Below, piece after piece: positions 3,888 through 6,319 of a stretch of 6,319 bases of DNA; position 1 is the first letter of the stretch, and each line of letters begins with the position of its first letter. The notes under the pieces were generated by a model that saw only the letters and a program-made list of their open reading frames with translations, searched no databases and was not told the DNA's origin. The position numbers and the translations under genes were made by a program. Location of the stretch: assembly GCA_003648815.1 (NCBI GenBank), contig QMPZ01000095.1, forward strand, positions 1-6,319, in the 5' to 3' direction. This DNA comes from Candidatus Aerophobota bacterium. Lineage in GTDB: Bacteria > Aerophobota > Aerophobia > Aerophobales > B47-G16.

Positions 3888-5840
3888 ATGCCAGAGGTAA
3901 AAGAAAAAACTAAAAAACTTGCCCAGCCCCCGGCAGGGAAAAAGCAGATGCCTGCGACAAGAACTTCCACGGGCCCAGCTGCAGGGAAGTTGGAAGCGAG
4001 GAAAGCTATGGAGGACGCCAGGCTCAAGCGCACCTCAGCCAAGAGACAGCAGATTGCCGAAAGGCTTGCCGCTGCCATAGCTGAGATAGCCTCAGGCACT
4101 GAGGAAGCAGCCAAGACCGGGGAGGAGACCTTAAAGATAGTGGAGGGTACAGCTCAGGGTACCCAGGAAGTTGGTCAAAGAGCAGCAGGGGTTCTAAAAG
4201 TGGTCCAGGGTGTGGAGAAAGCTGCCAGGGACGGCGCTCAGGTTGTATCTCAGGCAGCGGAAAGAATTGCTGGAGTTCAACGGATGATTGCCGATACAGC
4301 AAAGGAAACCGAGTCTTTCATCGAAGGAGTCAGGACGGTGGCTAATCAGAATGCTACATCCGCCAGGAATACCGCTGCTTTGCAAAAACAAGCTGAGGAA
4401 ATCAGGAATATCGTTCAGACGGTACTGGGAATAGCTGATCAGACCAACCTTTTGGCCTTAAATGCGGCAATTGAGGCAGCAAGGGCCGGGAAGCATGGCC
4501 GGGGATTTGCCGTGGTAGCCGATGAGGTAAGAAATTTGGCTGAGCAGGCTGAAAGTTCAGCCAACGAGATTCAAGATCTGGTTCAGGGAATTCAGAGGGG
4601 AGTGGAGAATGTGGTAAAGGAGGTACAGGAGGCGGCAAATCAAGGCCAGGAGCTGGTGAAAAAAAGTGAAAGGGCGCGTGACGCCGTAGCCCCTACCGTG
4701 GGCCATGCCGAGGATATCGCCCAAAATATGGAAAATATCAGAAAATTTCAAGAAGAAGGTGGAAAGGCAGCAACCGAGGTGGTGTCCGGTTGCAATCAGA
4801 TAGCCTCCGCGGTAGAGCAACAGGCCTCCAATGCCGAGGAGATAGCATCGACCGTCCGCCAGATAGCAAAGTCCATTCAGGAGATCTCCTCCACCTCCGA
4901 GGAGCTTACAGCGATGGCCGAGGATATCAGAAGTGGCGCAGGCACGGAAAAGTCCACTCAGGAATTGGCTGCCTCTGCTGAGGAACTTTCCGCCACCTTG
5001 CAACAGACCAACAGCGCTTCTCAGCAAGTCGCTTCCACCATAGAGGAGTTCGCCAGTTCCACTGAGGAACAATCTACCGCTGCTCAACAGATAAGAAAGG
5101 GAGTGGAAAATGTAAGCAAAAATGCAGAATCTCTTAATCAGAACGTGAAAGAGCTTCAGGGATCAGTGGATAAGCTGGCTGAACTCGAAAGACAGGCCAT
5201 CGACAATGTCCTGGAAATTACTCAGGGAATTGATCAGACAGTTGAGGTAATAAAGGGAGCATTAAGGGATATTGAGGAGCTGCAGGAAGAGAGCAGAAGA
5301 ATTGACAAGATAGTTGATGCCATCACCAACTTAAATGTTCAGACTAACCTGTTAGCCTTAAACGGTGCCATTGAGGCAGCGAGGGCAGGAGAGTATGGCA
5401 AGGGATTTGCCGTGGTTGCCGGCGACATACGAGAGCTGGCTAATCAGTCCTCACAGTCTGCAGACAAGATTAAAGATGTGGTGCGTGACTTTCAGGAAAG
5501 AATTGCTCAAATATCCCAGGTTATCGAAGAAAATAACAACAATGTGATGGAAGAGTCAAGACACGGAGGAAGGATAAGGGAGGCATTTGGCAACATCGAC
5601 AGGGGTATGGCTGAGGTAAGACAAGTGGCAACTGATCTTGGTAAGATAGCCGAAGGACAGATAGAACAGGCCAAAGAGACACAGAAGAGTATAGAGCAGA
5701 TGGTCTCTGACATAGAAGGCCTGGCAAACTCAGCTCAGGAGGCGGCGACCAGTACACAGCAGCAGGCTAAGGGGATAAACGAACTTGCCACAGCGGTGGA
5801 GGAGGTTGCCGCTTTAGCCGATGAACTTCAGAACATATAA
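3888..5840 (+). CDS. Soluble tandem methyl-accepting chemotaxis protein with two signalling tips
   Basis: This is a chemoreceptor that would control the CheA kinase through CheW. Its 650 residues have no hydrophobic stretch long enough to cross a membrane and no recognisable PAS, GAF, Cache or HAMP domain, so it should be cytoplasmic. A basic, Pro-rich tail (1-50) precedes continuous Ala/Glu/Gln-rich coiled coil. Two full MCP tips are visible: tip 1 centred on QTNLLALNAAIEAARAG (185-201), tip 2 on QTNLLALNGAIEAARAG (485-501), exactly 300 residues apart. A Gly-containing break (SGAG, 349-352) near the midpoint could be the turn between hairpins. Sites resembling the methylation pattern, with EE pairs flanked by small residues, occur at about 317-318, 365-366, 386-387 and 393-394. 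There is no C-terminal CheR-tether pentapeptide (it ends DELQNI). What it senses is unknown. The double tip is directly visible; a pseudo-dimer fold is inference. Confidence 0.93.
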   Translation: MPEVKEKTKKLAQPPAGKKQMPATRTSTGPAAGKLEARKAMEDARLKRTSAKRQQIAERLAAAIAEIASGTEEAAKTGEETLKIVEGTAQGTQEVGQRAAGVLKVVQGVEKAARDGAQVVSQAAERIAGVQRMIADTAKETESFIEGVRTVANQNATSARNTAALQKQAEEIRNIVQTVLGIADQTNLLALNAAIEAARAGKHGRGFAVVADEVRNLAEQAESSANEIQDLVQGIQRGVENVVKEVQEAANQGQELVKKSERARDAVAPTVGHAEDIAQNMENIRKFQEEGGKAATEVVSGCNQIASAVEQQASNAEEIASTVRQIAKSIQEISSTSEELTAMAEDIRSGAGTEKSTQELAASAEELSATLQQTNSASQQVASTIEEFASSTEEQSTAAQQIRKGVENVSKNAESLNQNVKELQGSVDKLAELERQAIDNVLEITQGIDQTVEVIKGALRDIEELQEESRRIDKIVDAITNLNVQTNLLALNGAIEAARAGEYGKGFAVVAGDIRELANQSSQSADKIKDVVRDFQERIAQISQVIEENNNNVMEESRHGGRIREAFGNIDRGMAEVRQVATDLGKIAEGQIEQAKETQKSIEQMVSDIEGLANSAQEAATSTQQQAKGINELATAVEEVAALADELQNI

Positions 5841-5870
5841 TTTATAGATTCCATTCCCCATTTACCCCTC

Positions 5871-5913
5871 CCCAGGCCAGGCTTAATTCTCAAAAAATCA
5901 AGCCTGGCCTGGG
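5871..5913 (+). terminator. Long GC-rich hairpin after the chemoreceptor gene
   Basis: CCCAGGCCAGGCTT (5871-5884) pairs perfectly with AAGCCTGGCCTGGG (5900-5913) around a 15-nt loop. It lies 30 bp past the stop codon, where a terminator would be expected. Neither strand shows a T-tract after the stem, so it is not a classical intrinsic terminator. It may instead protect the 3' end, pause polymerase, or be a dispersed palindromic repeat. Confidence 0.55.
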
Positions 5914-5920
5914 CGTAGTG

Positions 5921-5983
5921 AGTGAAGAGTGAAGAGTAAAGAGTGAAGGGTGAAGAGTAAAGAGTGAAGAGTGAAGGGTGAAA
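5921..5983 (+). repeat. Heptanucleotide tandem array, nine units
   Basis: Nine adjacent 7-bp units: AGTGAAG (five), AGTAAAG (two), GGTGAAG (one) and a final GGTGAAA. It is the same family and orientation as the array at 1604-1652, but more diverged within the array. It begins 7 bp after the hairpin. Confidence 0.9.
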
Positions 5984-5986
5984 TGC

Positions 5987-6001
5987 CACCCATAATGGGT
6001 G
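5987..6001. repeat. Small inverted repeat
   Basis: CACCCA and TGGGTG flank TAA, giving a 6-bp stem and a 3-nt loop directly after the heptad array. Without a T-tract it is not a convincing terminator; it may be part of a folded RNA with the hairpin at 6066-6089. Confidence 0.4.
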
Positions 6002-6065
6002 TGGTTGCTTATGTCTTAGCGAGGCGGTGTCATTCCGCTCCATAAAAAAGGGGAGCAGCAAAGCG

Positions 6066-6089
6066 TTGAGGGGAAAGATTTCCCCTCAA
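6066..6089. repeat. Perfect inverted repeat, 11-bp arms
   Basis: TTGAGGGGAAA (6066-6076) and TTTCCCCTCAA (6079-6089) are exact complements around a GA centre. A smaller GCTCC/GGAGC stem lies just upstream, around 6038-6057. Downstream sequence is AT-rich but has no run of T. It may be an RNA hairpin or a protein-binding palindrome. Confidence 0.6.
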
Positions 6090-6159
6090 GCATCCTAATT
6101 GTATAAATTTTGTCCTTTAAGTCAAACTTGAGCAGCATCCGAACTTGCTCGACGTTATT

Positions 6160-6180
6160 AGTGAAGAGTAAAAGGTTAAA
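6160..6180 (+). repeat. Degenerate heptad repeat, three units
   Basis: AGTGAAG, AGTAAAA and GGTTAAA follow each other without gaps and match the 7-bp family. They sit just before the ribosome site of the possible ORF at 6199. Confidence 0.5.
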
Positions 6181-6198
6181 GAAAGAGGAAATCCTAAT

Positions 6199-6312
<114 letters not shown>

Positions 6313-6319
6313 CATAGCA

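Larger units (their letters stand above)
5841..6198. other. Intergenic region after the chemoreceptor gene
   Basis: No protein-coding gene is convincing in this 358 bp. It contains, in order, a 14-bp-stem hairpin (5871-5913), a nine-unit heptad array (5921-5983), three stem-loops between 5987 and 6089, a short inverted repeat GAGCA/TGCTC around 6130-6150, and three degenerate heptad units (6160-6180). I matched none of the folds to a known riboswitch or small RNA. Confidence 0.6.

Noticed and set aside
4290..4297. GCCGATAC, a sigma-28 -10-like octamer inside the receptor gene
   Set aside because: The -35 position (4271-4274) reads TGGA, not TAAA, and the octamer is explained by coding sequence.
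4024..5087. Several minus-strand frames of 65-176 codons opposite the chemoreceptor gene
   Set aside because: They mirror the Ala/Glu/Gln-rich codons of the MCP and give Leu/Pro/Ser/Gly-rich products without motifs or ribosome sites.
5828..6061. A 77-codon minus-strand frame
   Set aside because: It is mostly the heptad array translated (a repeated FTLYSS-like pattern) plus one arm of the hairpin; there is no sign of coding selection.
5987..6110. Riboswitch, for example c-di-GMP type
   Set aside because: A short GCAAAGC stretch recalls GEMM elements, but the rest of that consensus and its paired stems are absent.

Overview
The window looks like a flagellar/chemotaxis locus from a motile, probably diderm bacterium. 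FlgA serves the periplasmic P-ring, which implies an outer membrane. I cannot name the phylum. The mix of sigma-54 and sigma-28 promoter motifs, a DUF1670-type protein and intergenic 7-bp repeats would suit an environmental or uncultured lineage, but that is inference.

Left part (1-2705): a strong sigma-54 (-24/-12) promoter motif at the very edge of the window precedes flgF and flgG (rod proteins, 11 bp apart) and then flgA (P-ring chaperone). A 49-bp array of seven exact 7-bp repeats separates flgG and flgA. The usual next genes, flgH and flgI, are absent.

Middle (2706-3887): a leftward gene encodes a probable DNA-binding protein of the DUF1670 type. It faces flgA tail to tail and diverges from the next gene. 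On its flanks lie two palindromes of the same design, GTGGT-N4-ACCAC, and two oppositely oriented copies of TTTTTTGCCGAT. The left copy belongs to a near-perfect sigma-28 (FliA) promoter (TAAAGCTT-N11-GCCGATAC). It points rightward, antisense through the regulator gene toward the chemoreceptor gene.

Right part (3888-5840): a 650-residue chemoreceptor with no membrane segment and no recognisable sensor domain. It carries two complete MCP signalling tips exactly 300 residues apart in one chain. The 3' region (5841-6319) holds a 14-bp-stem hairpin, a nine-unit array of the same 7-bp repeat, further stem-loops, and a possible short ORF that runs into a (GA)17 tract at the window end.

Together the parts suggest a flagellar hierarchy: sigma-54 for rod and P-ring genes, sigma-28 for the chemoreceptor. 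A DUF1670 regulator sits between the late promoter and its likely target, with matched operator-like sites on each side. The regulator/operator/antisense arrangement and the double-tip soluble receptor are the most unusual parts of the window.
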